Shown: positions 1 to 7,820 of the stretch, piece after piece
Layout of the letters: every line of letters begins with the position of its first letter
Numbering within the stretch: position 1 is the first letter of the stretch
Origin: Phenylobacterium sp.
GTDB taxonomy: Bacteria > Pseudomonadota > Alphaproteobacteria > Caulobacterales > Caulobacteraceae
NCBI GenBank assembly: GCA_017991675.1
Contig: JAGOQB010000019.1
Coordinates: 1-45,782 of the forward strand
Length of the DNA stretch: 45,782 nucleotides
Direction of reading: 5' to 3'
Notes under the pieces: model-generated
Told to the model about the DNA's origin: nothing
The model's input: only the letters and a program-made list of their open reading frames with translations
Database searches by the model: none
Made by a program: the position numbers and the translations under genes

Positions 1-59
1 GGGAAGTGCGGCTGCAGCCGCGCCATCTGCTCGTCCGTAAGCCAATAGAGGTCGCTCAT
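1..59 (-). CDS. IS5-family transposase, N-terminal fragment cut by window edge
   Basis: Only the first 19 codons lie in the window. They encode MSDLYWLTDEQMARLQPHF, the characteristic opening of IS5-family (IS427-like group) DDE transposases, which would cut and paste the element. The start codon (59-57 on the minus strand) is preceded by AAGGAG seven bases upstream, a good ribosome binding site. The rest of the gene, including all catalytic residues, lies beyond position 1, so it cannot be judged intact or broken. The family assignment rests on recalled similarity of this short N-terminus. Confidence 0.75.
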   Translation of the reverse strand, partial: MSDLYWLTDEQMARLQPHF

Positions 60-123
60 ATCCAGTCTCCTTGCAGAGCCTGAATCAGATCGAGCACATC
101 ACATCAATGGGTCCTGAGCCTAG
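1..123 (-). mobile_element. End of an IS5-family insertion sequence
   Basis: The element's left end appears to be the minus-strand sequence CTAGGCTCAGGACCC (123-109), a terminal inverted repeat of the kind seen in IS427-like elements. It is followed by a short leader and the transposase start. The outer CTAG fits the usual TA/CTAG target preference of this group. The insertion cuts into the small ORF at 104-241, whose last codons are read from IS sequence. The other end lies outside the window. Confidence 0.65.
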
Positions 124-241
124 GCAGGTCCGCGCCTCGCAGGTCGAATTTGACCCCGCCTACCGTCCCGTGGCGGTCGAGGAGTAGGCGCCCTTCGTCC
201 AGGCGGAGCGGGTTGCGTGCTGAATTGGCGCCGAACATCAT
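104..241 (-). CDS. Small ORF coupled to integrase, 3' end replaced by IS5 insertion
   Basis: A 45-codon ORF begins MMFGANSARN. Its ATG (241-239) overlaps the integrase stop codon in an ATGA arrangement, which suggests translational coupling with the integrase. About 40 residues are native. The last few (RLRTH) and the stop come from the terminal repeat of the IS5-family element, so the gene is truncated. I do not recognise the protein; a short gene after an integrase often encodes an excisionase or regulator, but nothing here shows that. It could also be chance open frame. Confidence 0.45.
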   Translation of the reverse strand: MMFGANSARNPLRLDEGRLLLDRHGTVGGVKFDLRGADLPRLRTH

Positions 242-1611
242 GGCCGCCCTCGCTGCAGGGGGCGGCCCGTCATGCTGATCACCTGGGACGACTTGGATCG
301 CTCACCGGCGATCTCCAACAGCAGGCCTTCCCACGCCTCCAGGGCGTCTCGCTTGTCCGCCACATATTCATTTGCGTCGTAGTGAGCTGCGCTGACAGCA
401 GCGCCGCCGCCAGCGTCCGAGGTGTGGCCAAGCACCTTGGATCGGATGAACGGGCTCACCCGGAGTCGTTCCGAAGTCATCGCCGTGGAGCCCGTGCGGC
501 GCAGGTCGTGCGGGGTCGCGTCTACGATGCCGAGGGCGAGCGTAATTTCCGCCATGGCGTGGCTGAGACTATCCGGGCGGAACCCCTGTCCAGGCTTGTG
601 CCGAGACGGGAAGACATGGGCGGGCTGACCGCTATGGCCTTCTTTCGCAAGGGCCAACGCTTCGCGGATCAGCTTCACCGCACGATGGGGAAGCGGCACC
701 AAGTGCGGCTTGCCATTTTTTGACCTCTCGCCCGGGATGGTCCAGGTCCGCTGGTCCAGGTCGAGTTCAGTCACCGCCATGCCTGCGACTTCCCCACGCC
801 GTTGGAGCAGCAGCGTCGCGAGTTGGAGCGCAATCCGCATAGGCCTTCCGACGGTAACGGCGTCGCCCATATGCTGGGCGCCCCGAGCGGGCAGACGCAG
901 GTCCGCAGAGTCCTCCAGCGCCCGCCACCACCCTTCAATTTCAGCGTCCGTCAGAACGCGCTGACGGGGCTTCTGATCGGCAGGCGGCGGCAGACCGATG
1001 GCCGGATTGACCTCCATCAGCTCTTCGCTGATCGCGTAGGCGCAGACCTGCCGGATCACGGCGTGTGTCTTGTTGGCTTGGGCGCCGATACCGGCGCCGG
1101 TCATTTCGGCGAGTAGGTTGCGAATACGCCGCCGCGTCAGGTCGCCCAGGTCCAACGCGCCTAGCACGGGCCGAATATGCCGCCTCAGGACCGCTGTTTC
1201 GCTGGCGAGCGTGCTCGGCCTCTTAGTCTTGTTCTTAGGCCGCCACAGGCCCGTCCGGCAGGCCTCCAGGTAGGTGTCGGCTAGTTGGTCGAAGGTGCGA
1301 ATGGTTCGGCTGCGTTCGGCTTCTCGCGCCTGTCGCTGATCACGCGCAGGATCGCCGCCGTCAGATACGGCGCCTAGAACCTTGTTGGCCTTCTTCCGAG
1401 CGTCGCCCAGGTCTACGGCGGGGAAAACGCCGAGGGAAATGCGACGCTGGCGGCCCTCGGTGGTCCGATACCTCAGGCTCCACATCTTGCGCCCGCGCGG
1501 CGATACGCGCAGTTCTAGGCCGCCAATGTGTGCGTCGGGATAGGCCACCTGCCGCCCTGGATCGGGGCGCACGCTCTCAATGAACTTCGTGGTTAGTCGC
1601 TGGGTCGTCAT
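238..1611 (-). CDS. Tyrosine recombinase / integrase (P4-type, DUF4102 N-terminus)
   Basis: Site-specific recombinase that integrates and excises a genomic island or prophage. The 457-residue length is normal for P4-like integrases. Residues 1-95 form the DUF4102 arm-binding domain (LTTKFIESVRP near the start). A core-binding helical domain follows at about 105-210. The catalytic domain (225-440) shows R271 (RRGE), K301 (SKNGKPH), H368-x-x-R371 (HDLRR), H396 (LGHTS) and the nucleophile Y411 (AAHYDAN). All key residues are present, so the protein looks functional. Its gene reads away from a broken tRNA-Arg half, the usual tRNA-int layout, and overlaps a small downstream ORF cut by an IS. Confidence 0.93.
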   Translation of the reverse strand: MTTQRLTTKFIESVRPDPGRQVAYPDAHIGGLELRVSPRGRKMWSLRYRTTEGRQRRISLGVFPAVDLGDARKKANKVLGAVSDGGDPARDQRQAREAERSRTIRTFDQLADTYLEACRTGLWRPKNKTKRPSTLASETAVLRRHIRPVLGALDLGDLTRRRIRNLLAEMTGAGIGAQANKTHAVIRQVCAYAISEELMEVNPAIGLPPPADQKPRQRVLTDAEIEGWWRALEDSADLRLPARGAQHMGDAVTVGRPMRIALQLATLLLQRRGEVAGMAVTELDLDQRTWTIPGERSKNGKPHLVPLPHRAVKLIREALALAKEGHSGQPAHVFPSRHKPGQGFRPDSLSHAMAEITLALGIVDATPHDLRRTGSTAMTSERLRVSPFIRSKVLGHTSDAGGGAAVSAAHYDANEYVADKRDALEAWEGLLLEIAGERSKSSQVISMTGRPLQRGRP

Positions 1612-1648
1612 GCCTTAGCCGCCAAGCCGGGGAAATTGGCCAGCGACT

Positions 1649-1685
1649 GTGACCTAGCCGGAGTTTCAGGTCACGGATAGGTCAC
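1649..1685. repeat. Repeated AGGTCAC motifs upstream of integrase
   Basis: GTGACCT at 1649-1655 is the inverse of AGGTCAC at 1668-1674, and a further direct copy lies at 1679-1685. They sit between the integrase start and the tRNA fragment, where integrase arm-type binding sites or an autoregulatory operator would be expected. Seven-base repeats in a short stretch could arise by chance, so the function is inferred only from position. Confidence 0.35.
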
Positions 1686-1804
1686 GCGGCGCTGGCGCTT
1701 CCTGGTATCGCATGGCAGCGGCTGTCGCGAAATCCCTATTGTTTTCAGTAGCAAGTTGCAACTGCGGCTAAGGGGGGCAAGGGAGCGTTTTCCAATCCTC
1801 GCGA

Positions 1805-1845
1805 CTTTAGGAAAGCGCTGCTCTATCCTGCTGAGCTACCGGGCC
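1805..1845 (-). pseudogene. 5' half of tRNA-Arg(CCT), broken after the anticodon loop
   Basis: Reading the minus strand from 1845, the sequence gives a 7-nt acceptor strand GGCCCGG, TA, a D-arm GCTC/GAGC with normal loop, the anticodon stem GCGCT and the loop TTCCTAA with anticodon CCT (1811-1809). The stem should continue AGCGC, but after AG (1805) the sequence becomes TCGCGAGG. No T-arm or 3' acceptor strand follows. The integrase starts about 190 bases downstream. This is therefore a tRNA half at what looks like an island attachment junction. In most tRNA-targeting islands the 3' half is restored beside the integrase; here it is not. Confidence 0.7.
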
Positions 1846-1905
1846 GACCGGTGGGGGTGATAGCGCAAGGCTGTTCCGGTGGGAATGGCTGCGATAGAGG
1901 GGCGT

Positions 1906-3213
1906 ATGGGGTTCTTGAAAGTGTTTCGCCTGCTCTACGTGCAGGTTCTGGTCGCGATCGCGCTCGGCATCGCGGTCGGCGCGATCTGGCCGGACGTCGG
2001 CATTGCGCTGAAACCCCTCGGCGACGGCTTCATCAAGCTGATCAAGATGGCCGTTGCGCCGGTGATCTTCTGCACCATCGTCGCCGGCATCGCCCGGATG
2101 AGCGACATCAAGGCCTTCGGGCGGCTGGGCGCCAAGACCCTGATCTATTTCGAGGTCGTCTCGACCCTGGCCCTGGCGATCGGCCTGATCGTTGGCAACC
2201 TGGTCAAGCCGGGGCAGGGCTTCAACATCGACCCGGCCACCCTCGATCCCAGCATCGCCGCCGGCTATGTCGAGAAGGCCGAGCACGGCGACAGCCTGCC
2301 CGACTACATCCTCAGCCTGATCCCGGACGCGTTCTTCGGCGCCTTCGCCGAGGGCGCGCTGCTGCAGGTGCTGGTCATCGCGATCATCACCGGCTTCGCC
2401 TGCTCACGGCTGGGGGCGTTCGGCGACAAGGTCGCAGGCGTGCTGGAGGACATCTCCAAGGTGTTCTTCTCGATCATCCAGGTAGTCGTGAAGCTGGCCC
2501 CGATCGGCGCCTTCGGCGCCATGGGCTTCACCATCGGCAAGTACGGGCTGGCCGCGCTGCTCAAGCTCGGTGCGCTGGTGGCGACCTTCTACACGACCTC
2601 GCTGCTGTTCGTGCTGGTGGTGCTGGGCCTCATCGCGCTGGCGGCCGGCTTCTCGATCTTCAAGTTCCTCCGCTACATCCGCGAGGAGCTGCTGATCGTG
2701 CTGGGCACCTCGTCGTCGGAATCGGTGCTGCCGCAGATGATGGACAAGCTGCAGCGGCTGGGCGCGGGCAAGACCACGACCGGCCTGGTCATCCCCACCG
2801 GCTATTCGTTCAATCTCGACGGCACCAACATCTACATGACCCTGGCCACCCTGTTCCTGGCCCAGGCGACCAATATCGACCTGACCCTGACCCAGGAGCT
2901 GACCCTGCTGGGGGTGGCGATGCTGACGTCGAAGGGGGCCAGCGGCGTGACCGGCGCCGGATTCATCACGCTCGCCGCCACCCTGGCGGTGGCGCCGCAG
3001 ATCCCGATCGCCTCGCTGGCCATCCTGGTCGGGGTCGACCGCTTCATGAGCGAGTGCCGGGCGCTGACCAACCTGGTCGGCAACGGCGTGGCCACCCTGG
3101 TCATCGCCCGCTGGGAGGGCGACCTCGACCGTGAGACCCTGGCCCGGGAGCTGGACCGCGGCCCCAACCACGCGACGCCCGTGGCGACACCGGCCCACGC
3201 CGACGCCGACTAG
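1906..3213 (+). CDS. dctA: C4-dicarboxylate:cation symporter, DctA/GltP family
   Basis: Inner-membrane secondary transporter that takes up succinate, fumarate or malate (or a related acidic amino acid) with cations. The 435-residue product is family-typical and starts [18 protein letters not shown]. The dicarboxylate/amino acid:cation symporter domain spans nearly the whole protein, with a serine-rich stretch LGTSSSES and the conserved GYSFNLDGT motif in the substrate-binding region. I chose ATG 1906 because AGAGG lies at 1896-1900; in-frame GTG 1879 and ATG 1885 are possible but extend into non-conserved sequence. The HWE kinase gene lies 100 bases downstream on the same strand. Exact substrate is not shown. 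Confidence 0.93.
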   Translation: MGFLKVFRLLYVQVLVAIALGIAVGAIWPDVGIALKPLGDGFIKLIKMAVAPVIFCTIVAGIARMSDIKAFGRLGAKTLIYFEVVSTLALAIGLIVGNLVKPGQGFNIDPATLDPSIAAGYVEKAEHGDSLPDYILSLIPDAFFGAFAEGALLQVLVIAIITGFACSRLGAFGDKVAGVLEDISKVFFSIIQVVVKLAPIGAFGAMGFTIGKYGLAALLKLGALVATFYTTSLLFVLVVLGLIALAAGFSIFKFLRYIREELLIVLGTSSSESVLPQMMDKLQRLGAGKTTTGLVIPTGYSFNLDGTNIYMTLATLFLAQATNIDLTLTQELTLLGVAMLTSKGASGVTGAGFITLAATLAVAPQIPIASLAILVGVDRFMSECRALTNLVGNGVATLVIARWEGDLDRETLARELDRGPNHATPVATPAHADAD

Positions 3214-3313
3214 CGCGGCGAATTTGCCGCAGTATCAACCCGAGATTGACTTGCCGCGCCGATGGGGCAGGATTCGATCCAGGGCCAGTCGTCGTGCGTG
3301 GGGAGAGCGCGCC

Positions 3314-4459
3314 ATGTTGGAGGCGGACGCTCAGAGCGGGATGTCGGAGGGCGATCCGAAGGATCCGGTCTTCGCCCTCGTGGAGGTGATCGAGGCGCTG
3401 TCCGGCGCGCGCAGCATCGAGCAGATCGCCGAGATCGTCCGGACCCGCGCGCGCCTGCTGTCGGGCGCCGACGGCGTCACCTTCGTGCTGCGAGACGGTG
3501 ACGAGTGCGTCTATCTCGACGAGGATGCGATCGCCCCGCTCTGGAAGGGCCTGCGCTTTCCGATGGGCGCCTGCATCTCCGGCTGGGCGATGCTGAACGG
3601 CCGTACGGCGGTGATCCCCGACATCTACGCCGACCCGCGGATCCCGCACGACGCCTATCGCCCGACCTTCGTGCGCAGCCTGGTGATGACGCCGGTGCGT
3701 CCCGCCGAGGCCATCGCCGCCATCGGCGCCTATTGGAGCCGGCAGCGCGAGCCGACCGCCGAGGAGGTGAGGCTGCTGCAGGTCATCGCCCGCGCCACGG
3801 CGACGGCCCTGGCCAATGTCCAGGCCTACGCCTCGCTGCATGAGACCCTTAAGCGGCGCGACCTGCTGGCCCGCGAGCTGGATCACCGCTGCAAGAACAC
3901 CCTGGCCGCTGTGCGCTCGATCGCCGACCAGACCCTGCGGCGCTCGGCCTCGCCGGCGCACTTCGTCGAGGCGTTCAACGGCCGGCTCGGGGCGCTGTCG
4001 CGGGCGCACGAGCTGCTGACCCGCGGCGACTGGGGACCGGCGGGCCTGGCCGACGTGGTGGGCCAGGCGCTGACGCCGTTCTGCGGCGTCGGCGGCCTGC
4101 GGCTGGCGGTGTCGGGTCCGCAGGTGGGGCTGGCCCCGGAAACCGCGGTGGCGATGCACATGACCGTCCACGAGCTGGCGGTGAACGCCACCAAGTACGG
4201 CGCACTCAGCGTCGAAGGCGGCCGGCTCGACGTGAACTGGGAGGTCGACCGGCGCGAGGCGCCGGGGGCGCTGGAGTTCCGCTGGATCGAGCGGGGCGGA
4301 CCGAAGGTCGACGCGCCGGCCGCGCGGGGCTTCGGCTCGCGGTTGATCGAACAGGGCATGGCCCAGGAACTGGGCGGCGAGGCGCAGATCCTGTTCGATC
4401 CGGAGGGCGTGCAGTTCCGGCTGCGCGCGCCGCTCTCGCCGCGGGTGGCGTTGGCATGA
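3314..4459 (+). CDS. GAF-domain HWE-family sensor histidine kinase
   Basis: Soluble sensor kinase of 381 residues. A GAF domain (about 18-170) would sense a small ligand or light. The HWE kinase core follows: phosphoacceptor H191 in ELDHRCKN, N-box HELAVNATKYGA at 286-297, and the W324-x-E326 motif in FRWIERGG that defines the family. There is no transmembrane segment. ATG 3314 was chosen because upstream in-frame sequence overlaps the dctA tail and lacks conservation. The gene ends in an ATGA overlap with a single-domain response regulator, so they form a co-translated kinase-regulator pair. The proximity to dctA makes control of dicarboxylate uptake possible, but that is inference. Confidence 0.9.
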   Translation: MLEADAQSGMSEGDPKDPVFALVEVIEALSGARSIEQIAEIVRTRARLLSGADGVTFVLRDGDECVYLDEDAIAPLWKGLRFPMGACISGWAMLNGRTAVIPDIYADPRIPHDAYRPTFVRSLVMTPVRPAEAIAAIGAYWSRQREPTAEEVRLLQVIARATATALANVQAYASLHETLKRRDLLARELDHRCKNTLAAVRSIADQTLRRSASPAHFVEAFNGRLGALSRAHELLTRGDWGPAGLADVVGQALTPFCGVGGLRLAVSGPQVGLAPETAVAMHMTVHELAVNATKYGALSVEGGRLDVNWEVDRREAPGALEFRWIERGGPKVDAPAARGFGSRLIEQGMAQELGGEAQILFDPEGVQFRLRAPLSPRVALA

Positions 4460-4812
4460 GCCCGCGCGTGGTGCTGGTCGAGGACGAGCCGCTGGTCTCG
4501 ATGATGATGGAGGACCTGCTGACCGACCTTGGCTGCGAGGTGGCGGTGTTCGGCGCGCTGGCGCCCGCCCTGGCTTGGCTGTCGCGCCAGGACGAGGCGC
4601 CCGACGGGGCGGTGCTGGACGTGAACCTCGGCGGCGGCGAGACGGTGTTTCCGCTGGCCGAGGCCCTGCGCGCGCGGGGGGTGCCGTTCGTCTTCGCGAC
4701 GGGCTATGGAATCTTGCCGAGCGACGGGTATCCGGACACTCCGCTGATCCGCAAGCCGGTCGACCAGGACCAGCTCTTGCCGGTGGTGCGGGCGTTCGCG
4801 GCCCTGGCCTGA
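4456..4812 (+). CDS. Single-domain response regulator (receiver only)
   Basis: A 118-residue receiver domain without output domain, the usual partner of HWE kinases in alphaproteobacteria. The acidic pocket is E9/D10, the phosphoacceptor is D55 (AVLDVNLGG), the switch Thr is T82 in FATGYG, and the conserved lysine is K100 (RKPV). The FATGYG signature is typical of receivers that work with HWE/HisKA_2 kinases. The start overlaps the kinase stop by four bases. It probably acts as a phosphate sink, phosphotransfer intermediate or protein-binding switch; no DNA-binding domain is present. Confidence 0.9.
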   Translation: MSPRVVLVEDEPLVSMMMEDLLTDLGCEVAVFGALAPALAWLSRQDEAPDGAVLDVNLGGGETVFPLAEALRARGVPFVFATGYGILPSDGYPDTPLIRKPVDQDQLLPVVRAFAALA

Positions 4813-4863
4813 GTATCGATGTAGCGTAGCAAGGGACCCCCAGCGGGCCCGACGGGAACCTGG

Positions 4864-5700
4864 ATGCAACACCGCGCCCCATCCCGTGTCGTCTCCACCG
4901 CGCCGTCGCGGCGACTGCTGCTCGCCGGCCTGGGCGGGCTGCTGGCGACGCCGGTCGCCGCCCGCGCAATCCCGTCCGCCGCCGAGGATGTCTGGCTGGG
5001 CTATGAGGCGCGGCTGCGCGCCCGCGCCGCCGACGCCGGGGGCGGCGCATTCCAGGCCGCCAGCGAGCGCGAACTCTTGTCCCTGACCAACGCGGCCCGG
5101 TCGGCCGTCGGCGCGCCGGTCCTGACCTGGAACGGGGAACTGGCTCGCGTCGCCCGCAGCCACGCCGCCGACCTCGCCGCCCGGGGCTATGTCGAGCACC
5201 TGTCGCCGGAGGGCTTCGACCCGAGCCACCGCGTCAGCTTGCTGGCGCGGCGGATGATCGGTTCGGCCAGCGAGAACATCGCCTATCGGCGCGCCGAGCA
5301 GATCGCCGACGCCGGCCAGCTCATGGGCATCTGGCGGCGGAGTTCCTCGCACTGGTCGAACCTGCTGCGGCCGCGCTACGCCGAGGCCGGGTTCGGGGTG
5401 GTCGCCCGCGGGCAGAAGACCTACGCGGTGGGGCTCTATGCGCGGCCGGACGGCGCCCTGGGCGCGCCGCTGCCGTTCAGGCTGGCGCAGGAGGCCGATC
5501 TCGCCAGCGCGGTGCGCGAGGCCTCGCCGGCGTTCGACGGCTTCGCGCTCGCCGACCCCATGAAGCAGAGCGCCTGGGCGCGGATCGAGGGGGAGGAAGG
5601 CGGGCCGCTGCCGCCCGGGATCTACCAGTTGCGGCCGCGGCGTCGGGTGAACCGGGTGGGCTACGAAGTCCTCTGGGGCCCGATCTTCGCCCGGATCTAG
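4864..5700 (+). CDS. Secreted CAP-domain (SCP-like) protein
   Basis: Exported protein of 278 residues with a CAP/SCP superfamily domain at about 68-200. Visible signatures are LLSLTNAARSAVG (first helix), the histidine in SHAADLAARGY, SENIAY and HWSNLL. The N-terminus SRRLLLAGLGG followed by an Ala-rich stretch ending ARA resembles a Tat signal, although the consensus is short. Bacterial CAP proteins are extracytoplasmic; biochemical roles are poorly settled. A Pro/Arg-rich C-terminal region of about 70 residues is not recognised. The gene's stop overlaps that of the convergent esterase by four bases. Confidence 0.82.
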   Translation: MQHRAPSRVVSTAPSRRLLLAGLGGLLATPVAARAIPSAAEDVWLGYEARLRARAADAGGGAFQAASERELLSLTNAARSAVGAPVLTWNGELARVARSHAADLAARGYVEHLSPEGFDPSHRVSLLARRMIGSASENIAYRRAEQIADAGQLMGIWRRSSSHWSNLLRPRYAEAGFGVVARGQKTYAVGLYARPDGALGAPLPFRLAQEADLASAVREASPAFDGFALADPMKQSAWARIEGEEGGPLPPGIYQLRPRRRVNRVGYEVLWGPIFARI

Positions 5701-6542
5701 CCGAGCAGCGCGATCAGCTCGCTGCGGATGCGCGGCCAGGCCGCGGACGTCGGGTCGATGAGCTCGAAGTGTCCGGCGTCGGGGAAGTCGATGGCCTGGA
5801 CGCGGTCGCCCGCGGCCTCGGCGGCGGCCGCGTAGGCCGCGCCGAAGGCGCTGGGGACGATGTGGTCGAGGCTTCCCGAGATCACCGTCTGCGGGGCCCC
5901 CAGCGGCAGCAGGCGCGGCGGAGAGGTGTCGCCGTAGACGTCGGCGGCGTCCCGGCTGGCCAGGCCCACCAGGGCGTCGATGACGCCCGGCCCGCCGCAC
6001 TCGTCGGGGCCGTGGTCGTGATAGGCGGCCAGGTCGATGATCCCGGCCAGCGGCGCGGCGCCGCGCGCGGGCAGGGGGGCTTCGACGTGGAGCGGGCTGG
6101 CCGGGCTCAGCCGCGAGCGGCCCAGCGCCCAGACCGCCAGGTGCCCGCCGGCCGAGTGGCCGCTGAAGACCACGCGCGAGAGGTCCAGGCCGTGGGCCGG
6201 CGCCAGCCGGCGCAGGTGGTCGATGGCCGCGCCGACGTCGAGGAAGGTGCCCGGATAGCCGCCGCCGTCGTGGCCGATGCGGCGGTACTCGATGTTCCAG
6301 ACCGCCAGGCCGTGGCCGCGCAGGTCGGCGCAGGCATAGTCCATCAACTCCAGCCCCGGCAGGTCGGCCCGCCAGCAGCCGCCATGGATCATCACCACCG
6401 TCCGGTGCGGGCCTGGGCCCGGGGGCAGCCACAACTCGCCGAACTGCAGCGGATCATCGCCATAGGCGATGCGGAGGTCGGCGGCGGTGCGGGGACGCGA
6501 CAGCAGGTCGCTGAAGGTGATCGGGGCGCGGGCGGTCGGCAT
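5697..6542 (-). CDS. Alpha/beta hydrolase, esterase/lipase (kynurenine-formamidase-like)
   Basis: Cytoplasmic serine hydrolase of 281 residues with no signal peptide. The oxyanion motif HGGCW begins at residue 53 and the nucleophile elbow GHSAGG is at 128-133 with catalytic S130. The acid is probably the Asp of SGSLDHIVP and the base the His of DAGHFEL near the C-terminus. HGG(C/G)W plus GHSAGG places it in the BD-FAE/hormone-sensitive-lipase-like group, which includes bacterial arylformamidases. The natural substrate cannot be told. No other tryptophan-degradation genes are nearby. The gene lies after the carD terminator and is probably transcribed on its own. Confidence 0.85.
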   Translation of the reverse strand: MPTARAPITFSDLLSRPRTAADLRIAYGDDPLQFGELWLPPGPGPHRTVVMIHGGCWRADLPGLELMDYACADLRGHGLAVWNIEYRRIGHDGGGYPGTFLDVGAAIDHLRRLAPAHGLDLSRVVFSGHSAGGHLAVWALGRSRLSPASPLHVEAPLPARGAAPLAGIIDLAAYHDHGPDECGGPGVIDALVGLASRDAADVYGDTSPPRLLPLGAPQTVISGSLDHIVPSAFGAAYAAAAEAAGDRVQAIDFPDAGHFELIDPTSAAWPRIRSELIALLG

Positions 6543-6556
6543 GGGGGCCTCGGAAT

Positions 6557-6584
6557 CGAAAACGCCCGACCTTTCGGCCGGGCG
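6557..6584 (-). terminator. Rho-independent terminator downstream of carD
   Basis: On the minus strand, CGCCCG (84-79 end) pairs with CGGGCG (68-63 end) around a short GAAA-type loop, with inner GG/CC pairs and one mismatch. It is followed by TTTT. It lies between the carD stop at 6612 and the esterase start at 6542, so it should end carD transcripts. Confidence 0.75.
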
Positions 6585-6611
6585 TCCCGAACTTGCAATG
6601 GGCTGGAGGCT

Positions 6612-7121
6612 TTAGGCCGCCACCGCCTTCACCAGGCTCTTGTTGAGGATGGTGATGGCTTCCTCGCGGTCGATGCGCTCGATGGCGGCGACTTCGCGGG
6701 CCATGCGGTCCAGCGCCGATTCATAGAGCTGGCGCTCCGAATAGGACTGCTCCGGCTGGTTCTCGGCGCGGTGCAGGTCGCGGACCACCTCGGCGATCGA
6801 GATCAGGTCGCCGGAATTGATCTTGGCTTCATATTCCTGGGCGCGGCGCGACCACATGGTGCGCTTCACGCGGGCGCGGCCCTTGAGGGTGGTGAGCGCC
6901 TGGCTGACGACGTTGCCCTCGGCCAGCGAGCGCAGGCCGGCGGTGCGCGCCTTGGCGGTCGGCACGCGCAGGGTCATCTTCTCGTGGTCGAAGGTGATGA
7001 CGTAAACTTCGAGAGAATAGCCGGCGACTTCCTGGGTTTCGATCCCCTGTACCTGGCCCACGCCATGAGCCGGATAGACGACGTGATCGCCGACGGAGAA
7101 TTCCAGACCGCTCTTGCTCAT
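6612..7121 (-). CDS. carD: CarD/CdnL-family RNA polymerase-binding transcription factor
   Basis: Global regulator of 169 residues that binds the RNA polymerase beta subunit and stabilises open complexes at many promoters, including those for rRNA in characterised relatives. The N-terminal RNAP-interaction (Tudor-like) domain is at about 8-65, with FSVGDHVVYPAHGVGQV as its signature. The C-terminal helical DNA-binding domain contains WSRRAQEYEAKI and an ERQLYESALDRM helix. Length matches CdnL proteins of Caulobacter type. It follows fdxA on the same strand, an order seen in other alphaproteobacteria, but the 273-base upstream gap suggests its own promoter. Confidence 0.95.
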   Translation of the reverse strand: MSKSGLEFSVGDHVVYPAHGVGQVQGIETQEVAGYSLEVYVITFDHEKMTLRVPTAKARTAGLRSLAEGNVVSQALTTLKGRARVKRTMWSRRAQEYEAKINSGDLISIAEVVRDLHRAENQPEQSYSERQLYESALDRMAREVAAIERIDREEAITILNKSLVKAVAA

Positions 7122-7394
7122 TCGCTCAAGTCCTTTCGACTCGTCCGCACCCGTTAAGAGGCGTTAACCTGTACCGACAAGGCCAAAGGACACCCGCCGC
7201 AAAAACTGCGCGGTGTCTTACCCCTGTAGGAACGGAATAGACCTCTAGGACACCCTTCGCCTTTGGCGGCGTACACTGGCCGGGGACGGCTCTTCTGCAG
7301 AAAAAGATGCGGCGCGCTTGATCGCAACCGTCACATCAGCGCGGAAGGTAGCATAAAAATCAGCCGAAAGAAAGGCTTGCCCCCGGGGCGGCCC
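7122..7394. other. carD upstream region with hairpin and paired TTAA motifs
   Basis: This 273-base gap has no credible gene. A hairpin at 7189-7217 has arms GACACC and GGTGTC around an A-rich loop and would lie in the carD leader if transcription starts upstream of it. At 7154-7168 there is TTAA-GAGGCG-TTAAC, readable on both strands. It resembles the CtrA cell-cycle regulator box TTAA-N7-TTAAC but with six bases between the halves. Neither is proven to be functional. Confidence 0.35.
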
Positions 7395-7736
7395 TTAGGA
7401 ACCGCGGCCGGGCTTCTCGCTGAAGTACTTCTCGAACTTGCCGGTCTCGCGTTCGAACTCCTCGCGGTCGGCGGGCGGTTCGCCCTTCACGGTGATGTTC
7501 GGCCAGACCTTGGCGTAGTCGGTGTTGACCTTCAGCCACTTGGAATCCGGGTCGTCCTCGGTGTCCGGCTTGATGGCGTCCACCGGGCATTCCGGCTCGC
7601 AGACGCCGCAGTCGATGCACTCGTCCGGATTGATGACCAGGAAGTTCTCGCCCTCATAGAAGCAGTCGACCGGACACACCTCGACGCAGTCCATGAACTT
7701 ACATTTGATGCAAGGATCCATGACGATGTAGGTCAT
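7395..7736 (-). CDS. fdxA: Seven-iron ferredoxin FdxA ([3Fe-4S][4Fe-4S])
   Basis: Small electron carrier of 113 residues. Cysteines C9, C17, C21, C40, C43, C46 and C50 match, with a one-residue shift, the ligands of Azotobacter ferredoxin I: C9/C17/C50 for the [3Fe-4S] and C21/C40/C43/C46 for the [4Fe-4S] cluster. Extra cysteines C12 and C25 are also present. I start at MTYIVMDPC because the family begins there; the frame opens eight codons earlier. The acidic C-terminal extension ([10 protein letters not shown] onward) is typical of FdxA. Confidence 0.95.
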   Translation of the reverse strand: MTYIVMDPCIKCKFMDCVEVCPVDCFYEGENFLVINPDECIDCGVCEPECPVDAIKPDTEDDPDSKWLKVNTDYAKVWPNITVKGEPPADREEFERETGKFEKYFSEKPGRGS

Positions 7737-7820
7737 CGCGAGGTACAACTCCGGCCGCACTCATCGGGCGGCGGTTTTTCCGGCCCCGGGGGCCCAAAGT
7801 CAATGGCCGGGGCCCGCAAC

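Noticed and set aside
1851-3134. A 427-codon frame overlapping dctA on the same strand
   Set aside because: It is out of frame with the well-conserved transporter and has a shadow-type composition.
3101-6432. Long minus-strand open frames across 3.1-6.4 kb
   Set aside because: They are antisense to the kinase, response regulator and CAP genes or out of frame with the esterase. Arg/Pro/Ala-rich translations show no domains.
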